Below are positions 52,215 to 60,969 of a DNA stretch of 64,000 nucleotides, piece after piece; position 1 is the first letter of the stretch, and each line of letters starts with the position of its first letter. The notes beneath the pieces were generated by a model. That model saw only the letters and a program-made list of their open reading frames with translations, made no database searches and had not been told where the DNA came from. The stretch comes from Clostridium thermobutyricum DSM 4928 (GTDB taxonomy: Bacteria; Bacillota; Clostridia; Clostridiales; Clostridiaceae), in contig NZ_LTAY01000037.1 in assembly GCF_002050515.1 (NCBI RefSeq), positions 62,001-126,000 of the forward strand, in the 5' to 3' direction. A program made the position numbers and the translations under genes.

Positions 52215-52655
52215 TTACTTATTGTTCATTAAATCTCCTAAATGATTAGTGCTTAAATCAATCTCTATCTTTTTTGCTTCTGAATTTTCTAACATTTTAA
52301 TTTTATTTTTCGCATTATTTTCAATATTCTTTAGAGAAGAATTCTTAAGTAAATCTACTCTAATAGCCTCATTCTCAGCATCTAAAATTTTGATTTCTTT
52401 ATTTACATTTTTCAAATCAGATTTTAACGAATAAACTTTTCCATCTCTATAAATAGTTATTGATCCTAAGACTAAAACTACCATAGCTATTTGTATCATG
52501 TTTCTAAATTTTTTTGATTTTTCTTGCTTTTTTAATTTTTGTCTCCTAATTTTTGCTTTTCTGTACTCTTCATAATTTCTTTCTTTTCTTTGAATTTTTC
52601 TCTCAGGTTTTACAGCTGTGCTCCCATTTATATAATCAAATTCTCTCTTTACCAT
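52215..52655 (-). CDS. ftsL: FtsL-like septum protein
   Basis: A 146-residue bitopic protein: long basic cytoplasmic part (about 60 residues, ERKIQRKERNYEEYRKAKIRRQKLKKQEKSKK), one membrane segment (MIQIAMVVLVLGSITIY) and an outer leucine-zipper-like coiled coil (SLKSDLKNVNKEIKILDAENEAIRVDLLKNSSLKNIEN). Place, size and plan fit FtsL, which has little sequence conservation. Confidence 0.85.
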   Translation of the reverse strand: MVKREFDYINGSTAVKPERKIQRKERNYEEYRKAKIRRQKLKKQEKSKKFRNMIQIAMVVLVLGSITIYRDGKVYSLKSDLKNVNKEIKILDAENEAIRVDLLKNSSLKNIENNAKNKIKMLENSEAKKIEIDLSTNHLGDLMNNK

Positions 52656-52689
52656 TTTATTAACCCCCCAATAATTTTATACCTAAACT

Positions 52690-53622
52690 TTACAATTTTT
52701 CTATTATTCTAAGTTTTGCACTTCTACTTCTTGGATTTTCTTCCACTTCTTTTTTACTTGGCTCAATAGCTTTTCTTTTTACTAATTTAACTGTAGGTTT
52801 TTTCCCACATACGCATATTGGAAATTCCTTTGGACACTTACATGGATCTGCTAAATCTCTAAATTTTAATTTAACTATTCTATCTTCTAATGAATGGAAT
52901 GTTATAATACACATTCTTCCACCTTTATTTAATTTTTTAACCCCATCTTCAATAGCTTTATTTAAAATTTTAAGTTCTCCATTTACTTCAATCCTTATTG
53001 CTTGGAAAGTTCTTTTAGCAGGATGTGGTCCTTCACGTCTCGCTTTTGCTGGAATTGCATTTTTTATTATTTCAACTAACTCTAATGTAGTTTCTATAGG
53101 CTTTTCAGCTCTTGCTGTAACAATAAAATTTGCAATCCTTTTTGCAAATTTATCTTCTCCATAATCTCTTATTATTTTCCATAGTTCTTCTTCTGAATAT
53201 CCATTTACTATATCATATGCTGAAAAATCATCATCTCTATTCATTCTCATATCTAGAGGTGCATCTTGCATATAACTAAATCCTCTTTCTGCATTATCTA
53301 GTTGATATGATGAAACACCTAAATCCATAAGAATTCCATCCACACCTTCTATTTCTAATTCTTCTATAACAGACCCTATTCTATAGAAATTACTATGTAC
53401 TAATTTTTTATTTTCATAGTCTTTTAATCTTTCCCCTGCAGCTTTTAAAGCATCTTTATCTTGATCTATTCCTATAAGAGTTCCATCTTTTGATAATCTT
53501 TTTATTATTTCTGATGAATGTCCTGCTCCACCTAATGTACAATCTACATAAATTCCATTTTCTTTTATATTCAATCCTTCTATACATTCGTCTAAAAGAA
53601 CTGATACATGTTTAAATTCCAT
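52690..53622 (-). CDS. rsmH: 16S rRNA m4C1402 methyltransferase RsmH (MraW)
   Basis: A 310-residue enzyme: [35 protein letters not shown] (SAM-binding), [54 protein letters not shown] and [12 protein letters not shown] are all typical. It methylates N4 of C1402. It lies directly after mraZ in the usual order. Confidence 0.96.
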   Translation of the reverse strand: MEFKHVSVLLDECIEGLNIKENGIYVDCTLGGAGHSSEIIKRLSKDGTLIGIDQDKDALKAAGERLKDYENKKLVHSNFYRIGSVIEELEIEGVDGILMDLGVSSYQLDNAERGFSYMQDAPLDMRMNRDDDFSAYDIVNGYSEEELWKIIRDYGEDKFAKRIANFIVTARAEKPIETTLELVEIIKNAIPAKARREGPHPAKRTFQAIRIEVNGELKILNKAIEDGVKKLNKGGRMCIITFHSLEDRIVKLKFRDLADPCKCPKEFPICVCGKKPTVKLVKRKAIEPSKKEVEENPRSRSAKLRIIEKL

Positions 53623-53636
53623 TCTTTTGTCTCCTT

Positions 53637-54065
53637 TTAAATCCCTAGACTACTCATACTTTCTGATATTGAATCAAAATCTATATTAGAATCATTATAT
53701 TCAATCCAACTTTCTTTGCTCCATATTTCGATTCTAGTTAGTACTCCTATACTTACTATTTCCTTTTCTATTTTAGCATATTCTTTTAGATTTTGTGGAA
53801 TTAAAGCTCTTCCCTGTTTATCCATTTCTATTTCACATGCTCCTGAAAAAAAGAATCTTACAAAAGCTCTAGCATTTTTATCTGTTAAGGGTAATGTTTT
53901 TAATTTTTCTTCTAGTTTGGTCCATTCATTTATAGGATATACGTAAAGACAACCATCTAACCCTTTAGTTATAACAAACTTGCCATTTAATTCTTCTCTT
54001 AACTTTGAAGGAATTATCATTCTATTTTTACTATCTAAGGCATGATTGTACTCTCCTATAAACAT
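53637..54065 (-). CDS. mraZ: MraZ transcriptional regulator
   Basis: A 142-residue protein with two SpoVT/AbrB-like repeats: [23 protein letters not shown] (with the DxxxR motif) and [21 protein letters not shown]. MraZ binds repeated boxes upstream of its own operon. Such boxes are seen at 54109-54144. Confidence 0.95.
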   Translation of the reverse strand: MFIGEYNHALDSKNRMIIPSKLREELNGKFVITKGLDGCLYVYPINEWTKLEEKLKTLPLTDKNARAFVRFFFSGACEIEMDKQGRALIPQNLKEYAKIEKEIVSIGVLTRIEIWSKESWIEYNDSNIDFDSISESMSSLGI

Positions 54066-54081
54066 ATTTTTCTCCTTTTAT

Positions 54082-54110
54082 ACTTTATCGTGATTTTAAT
54101 ATAGTTTCAA
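54082..54110 (-). promoter_or_regulatory. Putative mraZ promoter
   Basis: On the minus strand TTGAAA (54110-54105), 17-bp spacer, TAAAGT (54087-54082). The MraZ boxes begin at the -35, as expected for a repressor that blocks polymerase. The transcript leader would be short (about 15 bases). Confidence 0.5.
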
Positions 54111-54144
54111 CTATTTTTAACCACATCCAACCACTTTTAACCAC
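54109..54144 (-). promoter_or_regulatory. MraZ operator boxes
   Basis: Three GTGGTT boxes on the minus strand (54144-54139, 54134-54129, 54124-54119) and a weaker fourth ATAGTT (54114-54109), all exactly 10 bp apart. Repeated TGG-containing boxes at 10-bp spacing upstream of mraZ are the known MraZ target in several bacteria. Confidence 0.8.
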
Positions 54145-54209
54145 TTAATATATTTATTCTACCAAAAGTCTCCATTTCCTCTTTTTTTGTTAATTTTTTC
54201 TGAACAAGT

Positions 54210-54238
54210 TTGACTTTTATTTTTTTCTTATGTAAAAT
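54210..54238 (+). promoter_or_regulatory. Promoter of selC
   Basis: On the plus strand TTGACT (54210-54215), exactly 17 bp, TAAAAT (54233-54238), 12 bp before the first base of the tRNA. Confidence 0.7.
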
Positions 54239-54250
54239 TTAAATAGTTAT

Positions 54251-54347
54251 GGGAATAGATAAGTTCTGGTGGGCTTACCGGTCTTCAAAACCGAGTTGTG
54301 GTGCTAATACCATCATGGGTAGGTTCAATTCCTACATATTCCCGCCA
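54251..54347 (+). tRNA. selC: tRNA-Sec (anticodon TCA)
   Basis: A 97-nt tRNA with encoded CCA. The acceptor arm GGGAATA pairs with TATTCCC, then G and CCA follow. The extended D stem (TAAGTT / GGCTTA) is of the Sec type, the anticodon loop is CTTCAAA giving TCA, the long variable arm contains TGGTG...ACCA and the T arm is GTAGG-TTCAATT-CCTAC. The length, long variable arm and TCA anticodon distinguish it from Ser and Leu tRNAs. It indicates UGA decoding as selenocysteine. selA, selB and selD are not in this window. Confidence 0.93.
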
Positions 54348-54350
54348 ATA

Positions 54351-54381
54351 AAAAAAAGGATGCTTATTGCATCCTTTTTTT
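54351..54381. terminator. Bidirectional terminator between selC and ychF
   Basis: Stem GGATGC-TTATT-GCATCC with seven A before and seven T after, so it works for both selC (rightward) and ychF (leftward; the ychF stop lies at its edge). Confidence 0.9.
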
Positions 54382-55477
54382 ATACGTTAAATCTGAAGTT
54401 TACTACATCTCCATCTTTCATAACATATTCTTTTCCTTCTAATCTGAACTTACCTGCTTCTTTAGCAGCTGCTTCTGATCCACATTCTATTAAATCATCA
54501 TATGCTACAACTTCTGCTCTTATAAATCCTCTTTCAATATCTGAGTGAATTTTTCCAGCAGCTTGTGGAGCTTTAGTTCCTTCTTTTATTGTCCAAGCTC
54601 TAACTTCTTGAACTCCAGCTGTTAAATAACTTATAAGTCCTAATAATTTGTAGCTAGCCTGAATTAATTTATCTAATCCTGATTCTTCTAATCCATATTC
54701 GCTTAGCATTTCCATTTTTTCTTCATCTTCAAGACCTGATAATTCTTCTTCAAGTTTTGCACTTACTACAACTGTACCTGAATTTTCATTAGCTGCAAAT
54801 TCTTTAACTTTCTTAACATATTCATTTTCTAAATTTCCGCTCATCATATCATCTTCTGATATATTACATGCATATAGAACTGGTTTTGAAGTTATTAACA
54901 TAAAGCTTTTTATAATTTTTTCTTCATCTTCTGTAACTTCTAAAGTTCTTGCAGGTTTATTCTCTTCTAAGTGAGCTTTTAATCTTTCCATTAATGCATA
55001 TTCTATTTTTGCATTTTTATCTCCTGATCTTGCAAGTTTAGCTCCTTTTTCCATTCTTCTTTCAAGAACGTCAATATCTGCAAATATAAGTTCTAAACTT
55101 ATTGTTTCAATATCTCTAATTGGGTCTACTGATCCTTCTACGTGAACAACATTTCCATCATCAAAACATCTTACAACATGGACTATAGATGCAACTTCTC
55201 TTATATGAGATAAAAATTTATTTCCAAGACCTTCTCCTTTTGAAGCTCCTTTTACTAATCCAGCTATATCATAAAACTCTATTGCAGTATAAACTTTCTT
55301 TTTTGTGTTATACATTTTTTCTAATACATCTAATCTTTTATCTGGAACACTTACAACCCCTACATTTGGCTCTATAGTACAGAATGGATAGTTAGCTGAT
55401 TCTGCTCCTGCTTTTGTTATTGCATTAAATAAAGTACTCTTACCTACATTAGGTAAACCAACGATTCCTAACTTCAT
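54380..55477 (-). CDS. ychF: YchF/OLA1-family ATPase
   Basis: A 365-residue OBG-type P-loop protein: P-loop GLPNVGKSTLFNAITKAG, AYPFCTIEPN-type switch (SANYPFCTIEPNVGVV), DIAGLVKGASKGEGLGNKFL, a coiled-coil insertion and the C-terminal TGS domain (LISYLTAGVQEVRAWTIKEGTKAPQAAGKIHSDIERGFIRAEVV). The G4 motif is CNISE instead of NKxD, which favours ATP over GTP. It has a role in ribosome-linked stress responses. Confidence 0.96.
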   Translation of the reverse strand: MKLGIVGLPNVGKSTLFNAITKAGAESANYPFCTIEPNVGVVSVPDKRLDVLEKMYNTKKKVYTAIEFYDIAGLVKGASKGEGLGNKFLSHIREVASIVHVVRCFDDGNVVHVEGSVDPIRDIETISLELIFADIDVLERRMEKGAKLARSGDKNAKIEYALMERLKAHLEENKPARTLEVTEDEEKIIKSFMLITSKPVLYACNISEDDMMSGNLENEYVKKVKEFAANENSGTVVVSAKLEEELSGLEDEEKMEMLSEYGLEESGLDKLIQASYKLLGLISYLTAGVQEVRAWTIKEGTKAPQAAGKIHSDIERGFIRAEVVAYDDLIECGSEAAAKEAGKFRLEGKEYVMKDGDVVNFRFNV

Positions 55478-55634
55478 CTATGTACATTCCTTTCTTTTTT
55501 AAACTATACTTATAAATTATACTCTACTACCCCTTTTATTTCAACAAAGTACATAAACTTTATTTTAAAATAAAATTTTCCATGTTTATTTATCAATTAT
55601 TTTTTCCATACTAATTTTGAAAGGAGGTTTTTTT

Positions 55635-56408
55635 ATGAGACATAAAAAAATTTTTTTGATAGGATTAGTATTAATAATTTCTATTCTAATGATACCTTTT
55701 ACAAAAGTTTTTTCTCAATCTAACAGTGAATATAGTTGGTATTTTGTTTCTAGAGGTAAAAACACTACTCCAGAAGCTCCAAAAGAATCAGCTTCATTTT
55801 TATCAGAAACCGATTCATATTTTTTAGGGGATACTTCAAAAAAAGAAATCTTTCTAACTTTTGATGAAGGATATGAAAATGGTAATACTGAAAAAATACT
55901 AGATATTTTAAAAGAAACTAATGTAAAAGCTACTTTTTTCGTTGTTAAGCCTTATATAACTTCATATCCTAATCTAATTAAAAGAATGGTAGATGAAGGT
56001 CATATTGTTGGTAATCACTCTTCTAAACACTTATCAATGCCAACTCTAACAAACGAAGCTTTCAATAAAGAGTTCAAAGATGTAGAAGATGCATATAGAG
56101 ATGTTACTGGGAAAGAAATCCCTAAATTCTTTAGACCACCAATGGGAAAATACTCTAAAGATTCTCTTATTAAAACTAAAGAACTAGGTTATAAAAGTAT
56201 TTTTTGGAGCTTTGCTTATAGAGATTGGCTTGTAGATTCTCAGCCTAGTCCAGAAGAAGGTAAAAAGAAAATTTTATCTTCTGTTCATCCAGGATGTATA
56301 ATGCTTTTACATGCTGTATCTGATACTAACGTTAAAATTCTAAAAGATGTTTTAACTACTCTTCAAAATGAAGGATATACTTTTAAAACTTTAAATGATT
56401 TACCTTAA
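55635..56408 (+). CDS. pdaA: Polysaccharide deacetylase, PdaA-like
   Basis: About 257 residues. The ATG at 55635 (MRHKKIFLIGLVLII) follows AAAGGAGG by seven bases; the TTG at 55617 does not. N-terminal membrane segment or signal peptide, then the NodB domain: IFLTFDEGYENGNTEKIL (motif 1 with GYENG as in PdaA), EGHIVGNHSSKHLSMP (metal-binding His pair), RPPMGKYSKDSL, then FWSFAYRDWLVD and IMLLHAVS. PdaA deacetylates MurNAc in spore cortex to allow muramic delta-lactam. Function by family; spore regulation is not proven here. Confidence 0.88.
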   Translation: MRHKKIFLIGLVLIISILMIPFTKVFSQSNSEYSWYFVSRGKNTTPEAPKESASFLSETDSYFLGDTSKKEIFLTFDEGYENGNTEKILDILKETNVKATFFVVKPYITSYPNLIKRMVDEGHIVGNHSSKHLSMPTLTNEAFNKEFKDVEDAYRDVTGKEIPKFFRPPMGKYSKDSLIKTKELGYKSIFWSFAYRDWLVDSQPSPEEGKKKILSSVHPGCIMLLHAVSDTNVKILKDVLTTLQNEGYTFKTLNDLP

Positions 56409-56410
56409 AA

Positions 56411-56444
56411 AAAATGTTCAGCAAAATTTTTGCTGAACATTTTT
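56411..56444. terminator. Bidirectional terminator between pdaA and the cyclodeaminase gene
   Basis: Arms ATGTTCAGCAAAA and TTTTGCTGAACAT, with A and T runs at both sides. It closes the rightward pdaA and leftward cyclodeaminase transcripts. Confidence 0.92.
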
Positions 56445-57072
56445 ATTTTACAGAACTATAAACTAATTTCATTATTTCATTCTTTTTTTCTAATGAAACT
56501 TTCATGGTATTTTCAATTTCTTCTTCTATTTCTTTTTTAAAATTTAAATCATTTATATATTTTAAATTTACCATAACATTTAATATTGAACTTTCTATTG
56601 TTGAATGAAGTAATATTGCAGAAACGCCTCCATCTGAAACTAGCATTTTATTTCCATATGTTACTCCAAATTTTATGTTTTCATAAAATTTCAAAGCCTC
56701 TCTTGACATTTTTAATGGAGCCATAAGAGCTCCTATAGTTAATTTTTGTATTTTTTCTTCTCTATCTTCTTTTTCTTTAGGTATCTTATAACCATTCATT
56801 AATTCACTAAAAGCTTTTCTATCCTCTTCCATAAGTTCAATTGATCTTTTTATAAACTTTTCTGATTCTATTTTGAATAATAATAATTCCTCTTTTTTAT
56901 TTTCATCTAATTTTTCAAAAGATTTTTTCCCAACAGTTAATGAATATACCATTGAATTTAATGCACCTGATAAAGCTCCAACTAAAGCAGCTGTACTCCC
57001 TCCACCTGGTGCTGGAGAATCTGATGCTAAATCATTTATAAACTCTTCTATTTTATAATCTTTAAATATCAT
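56443..57072 (-). CDS. fchA: Cyclodeaminase/cyclohydrolase family protein (FchA-like)
   Basis: A 209-residue, all-helical protein with LASDSPAPGGGSTAALVGALSGALNSMVYSLTVGKKSFE near its start, then AFSELMNGYKIPKEKEDRE and VTYGNKMLVSDGGVSAILLHSTIESSILNVMVNLKY. This matches formimidoyl-THF cyclodeaminase / methenyl-THF cyclohydrolase of one-carbon metabolism. Histidine-degradation partners are not seen nearby. Confidence 0.87.
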   Translation of the reverse strand: MIFKDYKIEEFINDLASDSPAPGGGSTAALVGALSGALNSMVYSLTVGKKSFEKLDENKKEELLLFKIESEKFIKRSIELMEEDRKAFSELMNGYKIPKEKEDREEKIQKLTIGALMAPLKMSREALKFYENIKFGVTYGNKMLVSDGGVSAILLHSTIESSILNVMVNLKYINDLNFKKEIEEEIENTMKVSLEKKNEIMKLVYSSVK

Positions 57073-57143
57073 GCATACACCTCAATTTATTTTTTTATAT
57101 TATATCATTAGCCCTATATTAAAGAAAGACAATATTTAAAATA

Positions 57144-57171
57144 AAACTCTGCAAAATTTATTGCAGAGTTT
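57144..57171 (-). terminator. Intrinsic terminator after the TPR gene
   Basis: Arms AAACTCTGCAA and TTGCAGAGTTT separated by AATTTA, followed on the minus strand by TTATTTTAAAT. It lies about 90 bp after the TPR gene's stop; nothing else is visible in 57073-57258. Confidence 0.8.
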
Positions 57172-57258
57172 ATTTTTTATTCATTATTATATAATTCTCT
57201 AAATTTGTTTAAATATACATGACTATTATACATATGTCTATTAATTATATATTTAATA

Positions 57259-58350
57259 TTATTTTTTATCTAAAAATTTTCTTATTTTTATTACTATTTC
57301 ATCATCTTTATCTAATTTTTCTGCTATTTCTAAATGAGCTTTAGCATCTTCTAATCTTCCTAAGTTTATATAGCACATTATTAAATTTGTACATATTTCA
57401 ACTTCTCTTGAAGCTTCAAAAGCTTTTCTTAAATATTTTTCTGCTTCTTCGTAAGCTCCTAAACACGCATAATTTATTCCTATTTCATTTACAACTTCTA
57501 ATATACCACTATCTATTCTTAAACTTTCAAGAAGATATTCAATTGCTTTTTCATGTTTTCCTATTTTTCTATATCCAACTCCTAGATAATAATATATAAG
57601 TGGATTTGTATCAAATTTTTCAACTAAATCAAGAAATATTCCTATTGCCTTTTCAGTATCTTTCTCTAAAAGTTCTATTGCTTCTTCATATGAAGTTATG
57701 TTTTCTATATCTCTCATTAACATTTCAATTTCAGGTGTTTGTTCCCCACCTCTAATCAAATATTCATTTACTTCTACTCTAGCACCTTGGTAATCTCCTA
57801 AATCTCTATAAATTATACTTTTATAAAGATATGGCTCTTTTAATTTTTCAAAATTTTTCTTAGCATATTCTATATCTTCTAATAATATGTCTTCAAAATC
57901 TTTATTTTCTTCTCTTATAGACACACCTATAAGAAGTAATTTTTTCATATATTCTTCTTCTTCAAATGAAGTTAATAAACCTTTTAAAATAAGATAAGCA
58001 TCTACTAATTTATCTTCATTTACTTTTTTAGCAACTAAAGATTTACCACATTCCTCTGCTTCTGGTATTTGCATCATAAGCTTTATATAATCATTTCTAA
58101 AACCTATTTCTTTATCTGCACCTAAAGTTAATAAAATTCCTTCTATTATATAATATATTGGAAGATTATTTATTTTTACTTTATCTCCTATATTTTCAGT
58201 TAAATATTCAGATGATATAGGTAAAAATAAATCTTCTTTTTCAAATTGTATGTATTCTGGTATTTTAACCATTTTTTTAAATCCTTCTTTTTCTACTTCT
58301 AAAAAAAGAAGTTTTCCTAATTTTTCTTTAAAAACACTTCTGTAATCCAT
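57259..58350 (-). CDS. TPR-repeat protein
   Basis: A 363-residue cytoplasmic protein. The first 80 residues are of unknown type (DYRSVFKEKLGKLLFLEVEKEGFKKMVKIPEYIQFE). From about residue 180 to the end there are tandem TPR units with the W-LG-Y-A-F-A-P pattern, e.g. PLIYYYLGVGYRKIGKHEKAIEYLLESLRID and EVVNEIGINYACLGAYEEAEKYLRKAFEAS. It is probably a protein-interaction scaffold. The gene stands alone between pgcA and its own terminator. Confidence 0.85.
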   Translation of the reverse strand: MDYRSVFKEKLGKLLFLEVEKEGFKKMVKIPEYIQFEKEDLFLPISSEYLTENIGDKVKINNLPIYYIIEGILLTLGADKEIGFRNDYIKLMMQIPEAEECGKSLVAKKVNEDKLVDAYLILKGLLTSFEEEEYMKKLLLIGVSIREENKDFEDILLEDIEYAKKNFEKLKEPYLYKSIIYRDLGDYQGARVEVNEYLIRGGEQTPEIEMLMRDIENITSYEEAIELLEKDTEKAIGIFLDLVEKFDTNPLIYYYLGVGYRKIGKHEKAIEYLLESLRIDSGILEVVNEIGINYACLGAYEEAEKYLRKAFEASREVEICTNLIMCYINLGRLEDAKAHLEIAEKLDKDDEIVIKIRKFLDKK

Positions 58351-58371
58351 TATTTCACCTCATAAAAATTA

Positions 58372-58396
58372 TGCTACTATCTCTAAAAGATAGCAG
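58372..58396 (-). terminator. Possible intrinsic terminator after pgcA
   Basis: Arms GCTACTATCT and AGATAGCAGC around CTAAA; on the minus strand the stem is followed by ATAATTTTTATG. One mismatch and a broken T run make it weaker than the others. Confidence 0.55.
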
Positions 58397-58408
58397 CAAT
58401 ATATTAAA

Positions 58409-60136
58409 TTATTTTAAGTTTTCATTTATTAGAGCCATTACATTTTCTTTAAAAGATTTCATTTTCATTTCTGCATTTTCGTTATCTGTACCTTTAACAG
58501 CAAGATATACTTTCATTTTTGGCTCTGTACCTGAAGGTCTTACAACAAATGATGAACCATCTTCAAGTATAAATTTAAGAACATTTGATTTAGGTAAATC
58601 TATTACTTTCTCTTCACCTAATTTGAAATTTTCTTCTTTGCTTAACTTATAATCTAATTTAAGATCTATTTTATTTTCAGATATATTCTTTATATCTTTA
58701 ACTCTTAAATTATCTATACATGAAGCTATTTGTTCTTGACCTTCTTTTCCTTTTAATTCTATTGATACTAGCTCTTCTTTAAAGAATCCAAATTTATTAT
58801 AAAGATTATTTAAAGCTTCTGCAAGACTTAATCCTTTTTCTTTATAATAAAGGGTCATTTCTGCTATTAACATACTAGCAATTACAGCATCTTTATCACG
58901 AACGAAGTCCCCTGCTAAGTATCCATAACTTTCTTCAAAGCCAAATAAATATTTCTTTTCCCCAGTTTCATTATATTCTCTTATTTTTTCACCTATATAT
59001 TTGAATCCTGTTAAAACATCCATTATTTCTACTCCATAATGGTTTGCTATTTCTCTAGCTCCTTCTGTAGTAACAATTGTTTTTATAACAAGACCATTTA
59101 AAGGAAGTTTTCCAGTTTCTTTTAAACTACTTAAAACATAATCAGTTAATAAAAGGCCTGTTTGATTTCCAGTTAAAACTTTATAATCTCCTGAAGCTTC
59201 TTTTACAACTACACCTATTCTGTCACAATCTGGATCAGTTCCAAATATTATATCTGGGTTTTCTTCTTTAGCCATATTTAAAGCAATTTCAAATACTTTT
59301 GGATCCTCCGGATTTGGATATGGTGCTGTTGGGAAGTTTCCATTTGGTTTTTCCTGTTCTTTAACTACAATAAGATTTTCATATCCTAACTCTGATAATA
59401 CTCTTCTTACAGGAATATTTCCACTACCATGTATAGGAGTATATATTATTTTTAAGTCTTTTGCCTTTGATTCTACCAACTGATTTCTTATTGTTAAAGC
59501 TTTTACCTTATCTATATATGTTTTTAAAACATCTTCTCCTATATAAACTAGTAAACCTTTTTCTATAGCTTCTTTCTCATCCATATTTTTTATATTACTA
59601 AAGTCTTTTACATTATTTACACAGTCTATTATTTTATTTGCTTTTTTATCAGTTACTTGACCACCAAATTCATCATAAACTTTATAACCATTATATTCTT
59701 TCGGATTATGAGATGCTGTTATAACAACTCCACCTTTACAATCTAAATGTCTAACTGTATATGATAAAATAGGAGTTGGCTGTAAAGTTTCATATAAATA
59801 TACCTTTACATTATTTCCTGCAAGTGTTAGCGCTGTAGCTTTTGCAAATTCTTTTGACATGTTTCTTGAATCATATGCTATTGAAACTGAAGGATTTTCA
59901 AAATTTTTATTTAAATAATCTGCAAAACCTTGTGTTGCTTGTGATACAGTATAAATATTCATTCTATTAGTTCCTGCACCAATAACACCTCTTAGTCCAC
60001 CTGTTCCAAATTCTAAAGCTTTATAAAATCTATCTTCTATTTCTTTTTCATCTGTAATTTTTCTTAATTCTAATTTTATTTCTTCAGAAATTATATTTGA
60101 ATTTAACCACTCATTATATTTTTCTCTATAATCCAT
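58409..60136 (-). CDS. pgcA: Phosphoglucomutase / phosphomannomutase (PgcA-like)
   Basis: About 575 residues with the start at 60136 (MDYREKYNEWLNSNI), which has TAGGAGG in front; the upstream open part is not coding. Motifs: FGTGGLRGVIGAGTNRMN, active-site Ser in GGVVITASHNPKEYNGYK, metal-binding GTDPDCDRIGVVV, substrate loop FGFEESYGYL and phosphate-binding RPSGTEPKMKVY. It interconverts glucose 1- and 6-phosphate, and feeds UDP-glucose and cell-wall sugars. Confidence 0.93.
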   Translation of the reverse strand: MDYREKYNEWLNSNIISEEIKLELRKITDEKEIEDRFYKALEFGTGGLRGVIGAGTNRMNIYTVSQATQGFADYLNKNFENPSVSIAYDSRNMSKEFAKATALTLAGNNVKVYLYETLQPTPILSYTVRHLDCKGGVVITASHNPKEYNGYKVYDEFGGQVTDKKANKIIDCVNNVKDFSNIKNMDEKEAIEKGLLVYIGEDVLKTYIDKVKALTIRNQLVESKAKDLKIIYTPIHGSGNIPVRRVLSELGYENLIVVKEQEKPNGNFPTAPYPNPEDPKVFEIALNMAKEENPDIIFGTDPDCDRIGVVVKEASGDYKVLTGNQTGLLLTDYVLSSLKETGKLPLNGLVIKTIVTTEGAREIANHYGVEIMDVLTGFKYIGEKIREYNETGEKKYLFGFEESYGYLAGDFVRDKDAVIASMLIAEMTLYYKEKGLSLAEALNNLYNKFGFFKEELVSIELKGKEGQEQIASCIDNLRVKDIKNISENKIDLKLDYKLSKEENFKLGEEKVIDLPKSNVLKFILEDGSSFVVRPSGTEPKMKVYLAVKGTDNENAEMKMKSFKENVMALINENLK

Positions 60137-60225
60137 TTTTAGACCTCCTACAATTCTTACATTTTTCATTATACTATATATATAAATTAATACAATCATT
60201 TTATTAATTGTTATTTTTTTGCAAT

Positions 60226-60264
60226 AAATTTAGGAGACTCATATAATTTGAGTCTCCTAAATTT
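60226..60264 (-). terminator. Intrinsic terminator after the bL25 gene
   Basis: Fifteen-base perfect arms (AAATTTAGGAGACTC and complement) with a loop of nine bases, 10 bp after the bL25 stop codon. On the minus strand the stem's own 3' T-rich end is followed by TTGCAAAAAAATAAC, so the T run is short but the stem is strong. Confidence 0.8.
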
Positions 60265-60273
60265 ATATCTTTT

Positions 60274-60870
60274 CTATTTATCTGAATAGTTAACTACATC
60301 AAGTTCATTAATTTGAGATACTGTTTTCTTTTCGTTGCTTATTGAAGCAATTACAGAATCTATATTTTCAATAATTGAAATTTCATTTCCTACTTCTAAA
60401 TCTGAATATCTATATACAGAACCAGATATTCCTTTAGAAATATCTATTTTAATATTCTTTGGTACATTATCAACTTTACATGATATTTTTACTGAATCTT
60501 TTTCTTTTTGAAGAACTACACCTTTACTAATAAGTCTTTTTTCTCCAATATACTGTATTGGTACTTCAGTTTCTATTTCGCCTTGGTTTTTAATTTCTCC
60601 AAGGTCAATATGAATTATTTTATGAGTTACTGGATCTCTTTGTACTTCCTTTATAAGTGCTTTCTTTTCTTCATTATCTAAACTAAAATTTAAAACTCCA
60701 TGCTCTCCTATATTTGAAACTTCTCTATTTAATTCTAATTCTGAAACTTCAAACATAAAATTTCCAATTTCTTTTCCATAAAATACTCCTGGAACTTTAC
60801 CTTTATGTCTACATTTTTTCCCACTATTTATTATACTGTTATCTCTTTTCTCAATATTTAATCCGCTCAC
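60274..60870 (-). CDS. ctc: Ribosomal protein bL25 with CTC-type extension
   Basis: A 198-residue protein: N-terminal bL25 5S-rRNA-binding domain (CRHKGKVPGVFYGKEIGNFMFEV; ALIKEVQRDPVTHKIIHIDLGEI) and a C-terminal TL5/CTC beta domain (VPIQYIGEKRLISKGVVLQKEKDSVKISCKVDNVPKNIKIDIS). Length matches the general stress protein Ctc family. Monocistronic. Confidence 0.88.
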   Translation of the reverse strand: MSGLNIEKRDNSIINSGKKCRHKGKVPGVFYGKEIGNFMFEVSELELNREVSNIGEHGVLNFSLDNEEKKALIKEVQRDPVTHKIIHIDLGEIKNQGEIETEVPIQYIGEKRLISKGVVLQKEKDSVKISCKVDNVPKNIKIDISKGISGSVYRYSDLEVGNEISIIENIDSVIASISNEKKTVSQINELDVVNYSDK

Positions 60871-60969
60871 TATTAAAAGCCTCCTTAAATTTTATCTTTT
60901 AAAAACTCTTTTTAATTATTCCTCTAACTAGAATTTTTTATTCAATAAAATTTAAAAAGTTAATTTATA

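Noticed and set aside
55607-55613. CATACTA resembling a SigF/SigG -10 upstream of pdaA
   Set aside because: It is too close to the start codon: the transcript would begin inside the ribosome binding site.
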